Assembly (NCBI GenBank): GCA_944322005.1
Contig: CALUNL010000001.1
Location: 310,001 to 374,000, forward strand
Direction: 5' to 3'
Length of the DNA: 64,000 nt
DNA from: an uncultured Alistipes sp.
GTDB taxonomy: Bacteria; Bacteroidota; Bacteroidia; Bacteroidales; Rikenellaceae
Under the pieces are notes generated by a model. That model did no database searches. It saw only the letters and a list, made by a program, of their open reading frames with translations, and was not told the DNA's origin. This document shows positions 16,753-25,255 of this stretch, piece after piece (position 1 is the stretch's first letter; every line of letters starts with the position of its first letter). A program made the position numbers and the translations under genes.

Positions 16753-17514
16753 TTATGCATTCTCCTCTACCCTCTCCATTTCTTCTTTTTTCCCTATTCC
16801 GTCATGCCAGCGTATGGAGGCGTGCGTTCCGTCGCAATATGGCTTGTTGGAGGATGCGCCGCAGCGGCACAGCACGTTGCGGTTGCGTATCTCATATGCA
16901 GTGCCGTCTTCGCGCTCGATTCTTATGCCGCCGCGGACCCAGATGCCGCCGCTCGAGCCGGCGGACATGTCCTCTATGAGGCCGAGACTCGGCTCGTATT
17001 TGAACTCGTGCGGCTTTCTGCCGCGGTTGCTCCACGCCATCAGGCTCCCGCCCGGACACATGGATGCCTCCCTTACGGCTATCTCCTGTTTGCGGGTGTT
17101 GTCCGATTCGGTCAGGGCGCGTATGCCGCCGGCCGCTTCGCAGAAACGGGAGAACACACAGTATCTCCTGTTGCTTGTCACCTTGATATTGTCGCCTTCA
17201 AACGACTCTGTGTGGTCGAGCAGCGCTTCCGGTTCCGCGGTCAACTCCGGATTCCATTCGTGGCGTGCATGGCTGCCGTCGCAATATGGCTTTTTCTGCG
17301 ATGCTCCGCAGCGGCACAACGCTGTCGGCTCCCTGTCGGTGGAGAATCGCCGCCCTTCACGGAAATACCAGCTTTCGCCATACTCATTGGACATTATGGA
17401 TTGCATGGCGAACGGTGGCTGCCCGAATACGAGGTATGGACCCTTTGCGGTGATGCGTATGAGAAAATCGGGTGATGAGGGGTGTGTCCCCTGTTCGATT
17501 TTTTGTTTTGTCAT
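16753..17514 (-). CDS. Double-CDGSH iron-sulfur protein with central Cys-containing domain
   Basis: A 253-residue cytoplasmic protein with two CDGSH-type [2Fe-2S] motifs: CRCGASQKKPYCDGSHA (C67, C69, C78, H82) and CRCGASSNKPYCDGTHA (C216, C218, C227, H231). Between them a separate region carries three more Cys (C119 in RRYCVFSRFC, C125, and C153 in MCPGG), reminiscent of the small ferredoxin-like domain that accompanies CDGSH domains in some bacteria. The N-terminal 60 residues look like a distinct beta-rich segment (IRITAKGPYLVFG). The ATG at 17514 is chosen over an upstream in-frame codon. Redox or cluster-transfer function is inferred from the family; no specific partner is visible. Confidence 0.88.
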   Translation of the reverse strand: MTKQKIEQGTHPSSPDFLIRITAKGPYLVFGQPPFAMQSIMSNEYGESWYFREGRRFSTDREPTALCRCGASQKKPYCDGSHARHEWNPELTAEPEALLDHTESFEGDNIKVTSNRRYCVFSRFCEAAGGIRALTESDNTRKQEIAVREASMCPGGSLMAWSNRGRKPHEFKYEPSLGLIEDMSAGSSGGIWVRGGIRIEREDGTAYEIRNRNVLCRCGASSNKPYCDGTHASIRWHDGIGKKEEMERVEENA

Positions 17515-17612
17515 ATAATAAATGCTTTTTTTACCCGTTCGAAAATTGACAATAATTGTTCCCTGACGGCACAATTAAGACGTAAAGATTGTATTATTCA
17601 CCACTTTTTTGG

Positions 17613-17620
17613 TATCTTTG
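17613..17620 (+). promoter_or_regulatory. Promoter for the FISUMP-like lipoprotein gene (TTG / 21 bp / TATCTTTG)
   Basis: TTG at 17589-17591 and TATCTTTG at 17613-17620 are spaced by 21 bases; the ATG is at 17656. Confidence 0.65.
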
Positions 17621-17655
17621 CCCGTTAAAGATTCAAAGACAAAGGTTTTCGGACT

Positions 17656-19167
17656 ATGAAAAGAATGAGGTTCCTGTTTAGCGCCGTTGCGATTCTGGCC
17701 ATTATGGCTTCGTGTAACAAGGAGGAGTCGTACAGCGTTTCGTTTGAACAGACAGGTTATTATTTCAAGTGGGGCGGCGAACCGCAGACATACCACTATA
17801 CGACGCATAACGTGTCTTCGATCTCGGTATCTACCGTTACCGAAGGTTGGACATGTACTGTCGACAATGCCTCCATGAGCATAACCATAACCCCTCCAGA
17901 GGATCCGGGTACCGAAGCCGAAAGAGAGGAGCTCCGTACTGCTTCCGCACAGATAAATGCGGTCTCGCAGAAGGGCAATACGGCGCAGTACCTTCTCAAT
18001 TTCTATATAATCGGCGACAGTGACATACGACTTGATGAATCATCGACATATGCCAACTGCTATGTCGCTACGGTTCCGGGTGCGCTATACACGTTCGACG
18101 CCACCGTCAAGGGCCCTTCGGGAGAGCGTATCCCTACTGCGAGCGTGGAACTGCTGTGGCAGTCGAAATACGGAATGATAGAGCACCTGCACCTTAACCA
18201 GGACGGTACGGTGTCATTCTATATAGACCGCCTGACCGATGATGAGGGAGAGTACGAGGTCGCCGATGACGGCAGCTACCTCATCCCTGACGGCAACGCT
18301 CTTATTGCGGCTCTTGATGCCTCCGGTACGATTCTGTGGAGCTGGCATATATGGGCTATTGATGCACATGAGAACCCGCTCGAGAACTATGATACGTATG
18401 CCAACGGCAAATCGTTCATGAACAAGAATCTCGGAGCGTTTGCCAACAGCAAGGGCGCTACCGACGATACGGACCTGATTCTCGACTCATACGGACTTTA
18501 TTACCAGTGGGGACGCAAGGACCCGTTTGCCCGTCCGCTTTCGTACAACTGTGCCAACAACTACGACGAGCGTCTCTACAACACTTCGGGCAGCTCCGTG
18601 TATGTCAAGGAGGTTGAGACCGATGCCACGGTCGGTACCGTAGAATATTCCATTGCCAACCCGATGACATTCATAACCAATGCGGCCTGCGTGGCCGATG
18701 ACGGTGACGGTATCGGTGACTGGCTCCATTCGCCGGACAACAGCCTGTGGGGTGATACGTCGAAGAGCACCTACGATCCGTGCCCTTACGGATGGCGTGT
18801 TCCGGCAAAGTCGGATTTCGACGTGCTGCAGCTCCCGGCCGACGAGGATGCTCTCGATCTGGACGAGGCCCGCAAGCGCTTCGGCTGGATGTTGAGCGAT
18901 GGAACTAACCGTTACTTCTATACGGGTGCCGGGTTGAGAAGCTATTATGACGGCATCATAAACAACATGAACTACAAGGAAGGCGTCTACCCTTCCACGC
19001 CGGAGCCTTGGGAGGGATACTATTGGACTACGGGTGTTAGCGACAGCGGAACGCAGTCCACATGCATGTATTTCGATCTCACCACGACGCGCTCCATCAA
19101 CAAGTTCAACCTTAATTATCCGTCAAAGCGCGCGAACGCAATGCAGATACGCTGCGTGAAAATGTAA
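17656..19167 (+). CDS. Surface lipoprotein with BACON-like and FISUMP/DUF1566-like domains
   Basis: A 503-residue predicted lipoprotein: signal peptide with lipobox ending IMASC20. Residues about 30-120 resemble a BACON or Ig-like module (ISVSTVTEGWTCTVDNASMS). The C-terminal half has the Trp-rich pattern of the FISUMP/DUF1566 group (LGAFANSKGATD, YYQWGRKDPFARPLS, DPCPYGWRVPAKSDFDVL, YYWTTGVSD and a final AMQIRCVKM). Such proteins are common on Bacteroidota surfaces with unknown ligands. It has its own promoter and terminator, so it is monocistronic. No partner genes (fimbriae, SusCD) are adjacent. Confidence 0.75.
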   Translation: MKRMRFLFSAVAILAIMASCNKEESYSVSFEQTGYYFKWGGEPQTYHYTTHNVSSISVSTVTEGWTCTVDNASMSITITPPEDPGTEAEREELRTASAQINAVSQKGNTAQYLLNFYIIGDSDIRLDESSTYANCYVATVPGALYTFDATVKGPSGERIPTASVELLWQSKYGMIEHLHLNQDGTVSFYIDRLTDDEGEYEVADDGSYLIPDGNALIAALDASGTILWSWHIWAIDAHENPLENYDTYANGKSFMNKNLGAFANSKGATDDTDLILDSYGLYYQWGRKDPFARPLSYNCANNYDERLYNTSGSSVYVKEVETDATVGTVEYSIANPMTFITNAACVADDGDGIGDWLHSPDNSLWGDTSKSTYDPCPYGWRVPAKSDFDVLQLPADEDALDLDEARKRFGWMLSDGTNRYFYTGAGLRSYYDGIINNMNYKEGVYPSTPEPWEGYYWTTGVSDSGTQSTCMYFDLTTTRSINKFNLNYPSKRANAMQIRCVKM

Positions 19168-19188
19168 CTTATACGGGATTATCCTATG

Positions 19189-19219
19189 CGGGCGGCCTTG
19201 AAAGGCCGCCCGTTTTTTT
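19189..19219 (+). terminator. Strong Rho-independent terminator after the FISUMP lipoprotein
   Basis: Perfect 9-bp GC stem (19189-19197 with 19204-19212), 6-base loop and seven T's. Confidence 0.9.
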
Positions 19220-19263
19220 GGTATGATGGTTGCGGAAAATCACCGCATATAAATCGTTGTGCC

Positions 19264-20472
19264 ATGAAAATTAAGACAGGAAAAGGCGAAATCTCATTCG
19301 GGCTCATGATTGCCATATGGTCCGTTTCGGCCATTGCCTCCCTTCCGGGACTTGCCGTATCGCCCATTTTAGGCGACATGAACAAAATCTTCCCGACAGC
19401 ATCGGACCTTGAGATACAGATGCTCACGTCGCTGCCGTCGCTTCTCATTATTCCGTTCGTCCTGCTCTCCGGAAGTTTGTCGGTGGGCAGGAACAAACTC
19501 CATATCCTATATGCCGGCCTTGCCGTATTCTTCGTAAGCGGCGTGGCGTGCCTGTTTGCCCGCAGCATGCTGTCGCTTATCGTCATAAGTTGTATCCTCG
19601 GCATAGGTGCAGGTATGGTCATACCGTTGTCAACAGGGCTTGTGGCCGACTATTTTACCGGAGACTACCGCGTACGGCAACTCGGTTACAGTTCGGCCAT
19701 AAACAATCTGACGCTCGTCGCGGCAACCGCGGCAACCGGATACCTTGCCGATGTGAGCTGGCACCTTCCGTTCCTTGTCTATCTTCTGCCGGGAGTGTCG
19801 CTCGTGCTCTCGCTCTCGCTGCGCAACCACCCTGCCGCCGATGAGCCGAAGGAGAGCGACCAGATGCGCAACACGCGCATAGATGCAGGAAAGCTTGCCG
19901 GTGTGACGGTTTTCTATTTCCTGATGACGTGTGCCGTACTCGCCATCGCGTTCGATACCTCTTTCCTGGTGGACAAATATGGATTTCCGCAAAGCCTCTC
20001 GGGTGTTATCATATCGGTATTTTTCCTGGCCATAATGTTACCTGGCATGTTTCTGGGAAATGTCATAAAGGTCCTGAAATCTTATGTAAACATTATTTCC
20101 GCCGCGGCCGTGGCCACAGGACTGTTGTGTGTCGGACTGTTCCACAACATACCGATGATATTTTTCGGGACGGTGCTTGCGGGACTCGGCTACGGCATCG
20201 TGCAGCCGATAATATACGACAAGGCGGCTATAGTTGCCCCGCCGGGACTCGCTACCAGGGCCTTGTCGGTGGTGATGACGGCGAACTACCTTGCCATAAT
20301 GGTCTATCCGTTCCTTATGGACGGGTTGCGCAAGGTGTTCCATACGCAGAGCATCCTCTTCACGTTCTATGTCAATGCGGTCGTTGCTGCATTGATTGTT
20401 GCGGCGGCATTCGTATGGCGCAGAAGTTTCGCCCTCGGGCTCGACAAATCGTATTACCCGTCGAAACGGTAA
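19264..20472 (+). CDS. Major facilitator superfamily transporter
   Basis: A 402-residue inner-membrane protein with twelve predicted helices. The conserved loop between TM2 and TM3 reads SGSLSVGRNKLH, a weak form of the usual GxxxDRxGR motif, so it is a divergent MFS drug/H+ antiporter-like member. The ATG at 19264 (MKIKTGKGEISFG) gives a normal N-terminus; earlier in-frame codons fall in the terminator. No regulator or substrate gene is adjacent. Substrate unknown. Confidence 0.85.
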   Translation: MKIKTGKGEISFGLMIAIWSVSAIASLPGLAVSPILGDMNKIFPTASDLEIQMLTSLPSLLIIPFVLLSGSLSVGRNKLHILYAGLAVFFVSGVACLFARSMLSLIVISCILGIGAGMVIPLSTGLVADYFTGDYRVRQLGYSSAINNLTLVAATAATGYLADVSWHLPFLVYLLPGVSLVLSLSLRNHPAADEPKESDQMRNTRIDAGKLAGVTVFYFLMTCAVLAIAFDTSFLVDKYGFPQSLSGVIISVFFLAIMLPGMFLGNVIKVLKSYVNIISAAAVATGLLCVGLFHNIPMIFFGTVLAGLGYGIVQPIIYDKAAIVAPPGLATRALSVVMTANYLAIMVYPFLMDGLRKVFHTQSILFTFYVNAVVAALIVAAAFVWRRSFALGLDKSYYPSKR

Positions 20473-20484
20473 CGCTATTTTTCG

Positions 20485-20492
20485 TACCTTTG
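20485..20492 (+). promoter_or_regulatory. -7 box (TACCTTTG) five bases before the acyl-CoA reductase start
   Basis: Exact TAnnTTTG match ending at 20492, with the ATG at 20498. If used, transcription would begin at or next to the A of the start codon, giving a leaderless mRNA. Confidence 0.5.
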
Positions 20493-20497
20493 TCTCC

Positions 20498-21481
20498 ATG
20501 AAAGGTACGGTGGAGATATTTTCCGAGTTGGGGCGCAGGCTGGCGTCGTTCGGGTGCGACGACTTTTCGCATGAGGTAGTTGTGCGTGCCAATGAGGCCA
20601 ATCCGTGGTTCAGACCCGAAGAGGTTATACGTGCGGTCGGAGCCGTCAGGGAGTGCATGCTGGACCGTAGTGCGATAGAGACGTGGCTTGCAGCCTATCA
20701 CGGACCGCGTGCCGGGGGTCGGCGTGTCGCGGTCGTTATGGCCGGAAACATACCTCTGGTAGGATTTGCCGACCTGATGTATGTAATTGCGGCGGGAGAT
20801 ATCCCATATGTGAAGTACTCCGGCAAGGATTCGGTACTGATGCCGTATGTGGCTGACATGCTCCGCGACATAGAGCCGGAATTGAGAATCGAACGCTATG
20901 AACCGGGAGTCGGGATCGATGCCGCCATAACATCGGGCAGCGATTCGGCGAGCCTTCATTTTGCATCCGAATTTGCAGTCGTCCCGAAACTTCTGCGCGG
21001 CAGCCGCCACTCGGCGGCAGTCCTCACCGGCAGTGAGACGGCCGCAGACATGGAGGCGCTTTCGGACGATATCTTCCTCTATTCGGGTCTCGGATGCCGC
21101 AACGTATCGCTGATTTTTGCGCCGCGCTCTTTTGAACTCGCCATTCCGGCAAGGCATATGTGTGCAGGCTACCATAACAACTATCTGCGGAGCCGTGCGC
21201 TGCTTGCCATGCGCGGAGTGGATTTTATGGATACGGGTGAGGCTGTTTTCGTCGAGGGCGATGCCCGTTTCTCGGACGATATAAGCCGGATCAACGTATG
21301 CCGTTACGAAAATCTTTCGGAGGTCTCGGAGTGGCTCGAGTCGCACGATCCGGAACTCCAGTGCGTCGCCTCATATGCAAGACTCCATCCGCGTACCGTA
21401 CCGCTCGGCAAAACGCAGTATCCGGGGCTCGGCGATTATGCCGACGGCGCCGATGTTATGAAATTTTTGCTATCTTTGTAA
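20498..21481 (+). CDS. LuxC-like acyl-CoA reductase
   Basis: A 327-residue cytoplasmic protein of the acyl-CoA reductase (LuxC) branch of the aldehyde dehydrogenase superfamily, which reduces fatty acyl thioesters to aldehydes. Seen: the cofactor-region segment VVMAGNIPLVGFADLMYV (about 79-96), the acidic SGSDSASLHF stretch, and the candidate catalytic Cys C200 in SGLGCRNVSLIF. It is shorter than LuxC of luminous bacteria (about 480). The downstream ferredoxin gene that often accompanies it in this phylum is absent; the next gene is a Spy-like protein. The ATG at 20498 lies just after a promoter box. Physiological substrate unknown. Confidence 0.8.
   Translation: MKGTVEIFSELGRRLASFGCDDFSHEVVVRANEANPWFRPEEVIRAVGAVRECMLDRSAIETWLAAYHGPRAGGRRVAVVMAGNIPLVGFADLMYVIAAGDIPYVKYSGKDSVLMPYVADMLRDIEPELRIERYEPGVGIDAAITSGSDSASLHFASEFAVVPKLLRGSRHSAAVLTGSETAADMEALSDDIFLYSGLGCRNVSLIFAPRSFELAIPARHMCAGYHNNYLRSRALLAMRGVDFMDTGEAVFVEGDARFSDDISRINVCRYENLSEVSEWLESHDPELQCVASYARLHPRTVPLGKTQYPGLGDYADGADVMKFLLSL
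21471..21478 (+). promoter_or_regulatory. -7 box (TATCTTTG) for the Spy-like gene, inside the 3' end of the reductase gene
   Basis: Exact TAnnTTTG match overlapping the last codons of the upstream gene, 28 bases before the ATG at 21507. Confidence 0.6.
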
Positions 21482-21506
21482 GAGTAACGAACCAATACTG
21501 ATTTCT

Positions 21507-22052
21507 ATGAAGAGATTGTTATGTATGTTGTGTGCCGTCGTTGCGATATGCACGGCGTATGCACAGCCACCGATGCCTCCTGGACACCGTCCGGCCGATC
21601 CGAAGGCTGAAGCGGCAAGGAATGAGCGCATGAGGCGCAGTGTAGAGCGCATGAAGCAGGCCTTGGACATGACCGACAAGCAGGCCGAGCAGTTCGTTCC
21701 GGTATATCAGGCATATACGAGGGAGATAAACGGCATCCGCAAGGATTTGAAGATGCTGATGGACTACTACAAGGACAAGCCGATGGACAAGAAGACGGCG
21801 ATGAAGCTTGTCATGGTGCAGCTGGATGCCGATGCCGAAATCATAAAGGCCAAGAAGGAGTATCTGCGGCTGTTCAAGATGTATCTTACGCCGGAGCAGC
21901 TGTCGAAGGTGTTCCTGCTCGACTCCAAACCGGCCCGTCCGCACCGTCAGGGTCCAGGCGGTCCCGGTGCACCGGACCCGAAGCCCGATGGCAGACCGGA
22001 TGCGAAGCCTGGAGAGAGGCCTGCGGCCCCTGGAGGCGCTCCGCGTCCGTAG
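21507..22052 (+). CDS. Periplasmic Spy/CpxP-like helical protein with Pro-rich tail
   Basis: A 181-residue exported protein. A signal peptide (about 1-19, cleavage near AYA/Q) precedes a Pro-rich linker, a helical core of about 100 residues (RMKQALDMTDKQAEQFVPVY, then LYLTPEQLSK-like FKMYLTPEQLSKVF) and a C-terminal 40-residue tail rich in Pro, Gly, Arg and Lys. The pair of helical motifs around MTDKQ and LTPEQ recalls the LTxxQ motifs of the Spy/CpxP chaperone family. Function as a periplasmic chaperone is an inference. It has its own promoter and a very strong terminator. Confidence 0.65.
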   Translation: MKRLLCMLCAVVAICTAYAQPPMPPGHRPADPKAEAARNERMRRSVERMKQALDMTDKQAEQFVPVYQAYTREINGIRKDLKMLMDYYKDKPMDKKTAMKLVMVQLDADAEIIKAKKEYLRLFKMYLTPEQLSKVFLLDSKPARPHRQGPGGPGAPDPKPDGRPDAKPGERPAAPGGAPRP

Positions 22053-22072
22053 TGGTTTCAATCTGATATGTG

Positions 22073-22110
22073 ACAGCATCCGGAACAAATCTTGTTCCGG
22101 ATGCTGTTTT
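22073..22110 (+). terminator. Rho-independent terminator after the Spy-like gene
   Basis: Perfect 16-bp stem (22073-22088 with 22092-22107), 3-base loop, T-run at the end. The following stretch to 22269 is AT-rich and holds no gene that I can support. Confidence 0.9.
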
Positions 22111-22269
22111 GTATGCAGTTGTCCTGATGTTGTGCTTTATCTTTATTGAAACTTCGTCTGGCAGAAAATTTCATGATTCTTCGCCATTTCAAATTCTTTT
22201 CAAAATCTCATGCTTTTTTTGTAACGTAAAATAAGATAGCAGATAATATAAACCTTAATACTTATTGTC

Positions 22270-23544
22270 ATGAAGAATTTTGTAAAGAATATGCTGGTTG
22301 CGGCAATCGCTGTATTGGCCGTAACGGGGTGCGACAGACAGAATGGTGGCGGCGGCTCCGCAAACGAGGTCTCGCCTGCCGTCCTCGAGGCATTTGCCGA
22401 GCGTTTCCCGGGTGCGGAGAATGTCCGCTGGTCCGTTAAAGGTGAATATGCCGTGGCAAACTTCTATTGGGAAGGGACACGTGCTTCAAGCGTGGCGGCA
22501 AACTGTTCCGCATGGTTCGAGAATTCGGGCGGTGCATGGTCGATGACCGAGACCGAGATACTCTTCGATGCCCTCCCGCAGGCAGTGAAGGATGCATTTG
22601 CAGCGAGCGAGTATGCATCGTGGAGCGTAGACAGGGAGGTTGACGTACTATATCGCAGCGGAGAGGTCGAACCGGAAATATATGTCATAGAGGTAAAGCA
22701 GGCCGGCCGGGAGATGGATCTATACTATTCGCCGGACGGAGTGCTGGTGAAGACCGTGGCGGATTCGGGCCCTGATTATGACTATGGAGACTTCATACCG
22801 TCGCCGCCATCGGCCGGAATAGAGGAGTACATACGTACGCACTACCCTTCGGCCCGTATCATAGATGTCGATGCCGAGTATGAAGGTACGGAGGTGGAGA
22901 TTGTCGATGGCGGAGTGAAGCGCGAGCTCTTTTTCGACCGCAACGGGGCATGGCAGTATACCAAGACCGAGATTCGCCGCTCGGAACTGCCTGCGACGGT
23001 AGTTGCGGCATGGGAGGCGTCGGAGTATGCCGAGGCGAACGGTTACAGTCTCGATGATGTCGACCTTTTCGAAACTGCTGCAGATGGCACGTTCTACCGC
23101 CTTGAACTTGAGTCGCGCAACGGTGACGTGAAATTGAAGATTACGCCGGAGGGTGAACTTTCGCTCTATGAGCCTATGGGCGACGGATCGGTGCCGACAG
23201 ATGTCGATGCATTCATACGCGACAATTATCCGGGAGCAACGGTGCTCGAGAGGGATTCCGATGACGGCTATCTCGAGGTTGACATCATGCACGACGGGCG
23301 TAGGAAGGAGGTTCTGTTCAACGGCAGCGGTGCATGGGTAAGGACCTCGTGGGAGATACGCTATAATGAACTGCCTGCAGCCGTTCTCGAGACCATACGC
23401 AACTCGGAGTATGCTTCGTGGGAGTTCGACGGTGCGGATTATGTCCAGACGCCGGATGGCGAGTGGTACGAGATAGAGCTGGAAGATGAGCGTGCGGACC
23501 GCGAGGTGACGCTGCGAATCTCCGCGGACGGTTCGATACGCTGA
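22270..23544 (+). CDS. Lipoprotein with three PepSY-like (DUF2874) repeats
   Basis: A 424-residue predicted lipoprotein with lipobox VTGC21. The mature part is three tandem units of about 120-130 residues (about 34-165, 176-300, 302-424). Each contains a segment on a F/Y-PGA or YPSA theme, an F/WxxxGAW motif (SGGAWSMTETE, RNGAWQYTKTE, GSGAWVRTSWE), a Leu-Pro helix (ALPQAVKDAF, ELPATVVAAW, ELPAAVLETI) and a SEYA motif. This pattern fits the PepSY-like DUF2874 family of periplasmic proteins in Bacteroidota. Function is unknown. It ends at a hairpin shared with the convergent gene. Confidence 0.8.
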   Translation: MKNFVKNMLVAAIAVLAVTGCDRQNGGGGSANEVSPAVLEAFAERFPGAENVRWSVKGEYAVANFYWEGTRASSVAANCSAWFENSGGAWSMTETEILFDALPQAVKDAFAASEYASWSVDREVDVLYRSGEVEPEIYVIEVKQAGREMDLYYSPDGVLVKTVADSGPDYDYGDFIPSPPSAGIEEYIRTHYPSARIIDVDAEYEGTEVEIVDGGVKRELFFDRNGAWQYTKTEIRRSELPATVVAAWEASEYAEANGYSLDDVDLFETAADGTFYRLELESRNGDVKLKITPEGELSLYEPMGDGSVPTDVDAFIRDNYPGATVLERDSDDGYLEVDIMHDGRRKEVLFNGSGAWVRTSWEIRYNELPAAVLETIRNSEYASWEFDGADYVQTPDGEWYEIELEDERADREVTLRISADGSIR

Positions 23545-23565
23545 CGTATCGCCCATATAATGCGG

Positions 23566-23605
23566 CCCGGGTACAACTTTACGGTTGTACCCGGGTCTGC
23601 TTTTT
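23566..23605. terminator. Terminator between PepSY-like lipoprotein and glycosylase genes
   Basis: Perfect 12-bp stem (23566-23577 with 23584-23595), 6-base loop, followed by TCTGCTTTTTG on the plus strand; placed between convergent genes. Confidence 0.85.
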
Positions 23606-23616
23606 GCGGTCATATG

Positions 23617-24198
23617 TCAACCGAATATCTCTCCGAACATGGCGGAGTATACTCCGGCCTTGCGCTCCGGTGACATCGGATAGGCGCGGGACGATGACGG
23701 CATCCGCCACAATCTCATCTTTCTCCCGTCGAGGACAAATTCCGAAAAGCCTCCTACCGCCGGCACTTCGCATCCGAGCGTCATTGCTGCGGTCTCGGCC
23801 GCCTTGCCGCCCGTCGTAGCGACATTGCGGCACTCCGGCAGTCTTCGGAGCAGCGCCCCGATGTCGGTCGGCTCCACAATCTCCAGAAACCGGTCCGAGG
23901 CATTCTCCTTCAGGCGTCGTACGACGCTTGCCGTGTCGTAAAGCGCTATCCCCTTTTGTGTCAGAAACCCGACAAGGCGCTCCCTGTCGAACGCCTTGCC
24001 GCCTGGCGATATGAAATATCCGCGGTCGCCGAAGAATATGTGGCCGAAGATGCGCCACATGTCGTTCTGGAAGTTCGGGTAGTAGAAATCCATCGACCAT
24101 CGCTTGCGCTGCGGCGGAAAACTTCCGAGCATCAGCAACTTTGCGTTTGCCGGCAGAAAAGGTTCGAGCGGATGCGCCTCCGGGGCGATATTTTCCAT
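23617..24198 (-). CDS. Uracil-DNA glycosylase superfamily protein (hypoxanthine-DNA glycosylase-like)
   Basis: A 193-residue cytoplasmic DNA-repair protein that would excise deaminated bases. Motif A region is LLMLGSFPPQRKRWSM (about 21-36), followed by FYYPNFQNDMWRIFG, which resembles the YxHPxNxFW pattern of family-6 hypoxanthine-DNA glycosylases rather than the family-1 Ung signature. The C-terminal MPSSSRAYPM segment corresponds to the PSxS motif-B region. Which base it removes (hypoxanthine or uracil) cannot be decided. It is the last gene of the long minus-strand run, 34 bases after dusB. Confidence 0.75.
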   Translation of the reverse strand: MENIAPEAHPLEPFLPANAKLLMLGSFPPQRKRWSMDFYYPNFQNDMWRIFGHIFFGDRGYFISPGGKAFDRERLVGFLTQKGIALYDTASVVRRLKENASDRFLEIVEPTDIGALLRRLPECRNVATTGGKAAETAAMTLGCEVPAVGGFSEFVLDGRKMRLWRMPSSSRAYPMSPERKAGVYSAMFGEIFG

Positions 24199-24232
24199 AT
24201 CCGAGGTGTTGATGTCTGTTCAGCCGTTGTTG

Positions 24233-25255
24233 TCAGATGTCGTGGCAGAGCGACGGCGGCACCATACCGCTTGCGTCGCAGTCGCCCCAGCGGTCGGCAA
24301 TCGACGATATGGTGGCCTGCAGTTCGTCGATGTCGGTCAGCGTAACGAGTTTCAGACGCGTCTGCTTGAAATCGGGCAACCCCTTGAAGTAGTTCGACAG
24401 GTGGCGCCGCATTTCGAGCACACCTACCCTTTCGCCCTTGATCTCTACAGACTTCGCAAGGTGCTCCTTGGCTATCGCCACACGTTCGGCCACGCTCGGC
24501 TGCGGAAGTGTCTCTCCCGTTGCCAGATAGTGCTTCACCTCGCGGAATATCCACGGCCGTCCGTATGTCGCGCGGCCTATCATCACGGCATCCACGCCGT
24601 AGGTGTCGAACATCCGCTTCGCCTTCTCACCCGAATCGACGTCGCCATTGCCGATTATCGGGATGTGTATCGCCGGGTTGTTCTTGATCTTGCCTATCAG
24701 CGTCCAGTCGGCCTCCCCGCGGTAGAGCTGCGCACGGGTGCGCCCGTGTATGGTCAGGGCTGCGATTCCGACATCCTGCAGCCGCAGTGCTATCTCCTCG
24801 ATGTTCTTCGACTCGTCGTCCCAGCCGAGGCGCGTCTTCACGGTCACGGGCTTGCGTACGGCCTGCACTATGCGACGCGTCATCTCGACCATCAACGGCA
24901 CGTCGCGCATCATGCCCGAGCCGGCGCCGCGTCCGGCGATTTTCTTCATCGGGCAGCCGAAGTTTATGTCGATTACGTCGGGATTGGCGCTCTCGGCGAT
25001 TCTGGCGGCCTCGACCATCGGCTCAATCTGGTTGCCGTATATTTGGATTCCCACTGGGCGCTCGCCGTCGCTTATCTCGAGCTTGGCGAGCGACTTGCGG
25101 GCGTCGCGGATAAGTCCGTCGGAGGATATGAACTCGGTGTAGACCATGTCCGCACCGAACCTCTTGCACATGTAGCGGAACGAAGGGTCCGTCACATCCT
25201 CCATCGGGGCGAGGAATACCGCCCTGTCGGGAAACTCTATGTCGCCGATTCTCAT
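24233..25255 (-). CDS. dusB: tRNA-dihydrouridine synthase B
   Basis: FMN-dependent reduction of uridine to dihydrouridine in the tRNA D-loop. A 340-residue TIM-barrel protein with the family motifs FLAPMEDVTDPSFR, the catalytic Cys in INFGCPMKKIAGRGAGSG, VKTRLGWDD, LTIHGRTRAQLY and IGNGDVDSG. The ATG at 25255 (MRIGDIEF) is used; it overlaps the stop of the upstream transporter by ATGA (25252-25255). The C-terminal helical domain follows normally. Confidence 0.95.
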   Translation of the reverse strand: MRIGDIEFPDRAVFLAPMEDVTDPSFRYMCKRFGADMVYTEFISSDGLIRDARKSLAKLEISDGERPVGIQIYGNQIEPMVEAARIAESANPDVIDINFGCPMKKIAGRGAGSGMMRDVPLMVEMTRRIVQAVRKPVTVKTRLGWDDESKNIEEIALRLQDVGIAALTIHGRTRAQLYRGEADWTLIGKIKNNPAIHIPIIGNGDVDSGEKAKRMFDTYGVDAVMIGRATYGRPWIFREVKHYLATGETLPQPSVAERVAIAKEHLAKSVEIKGERVGVLEMRRHLSNYFKGLPDFKQTRLKLVTLTDIDELQATISSIADRWGDCDASGMVPPSLCHDI

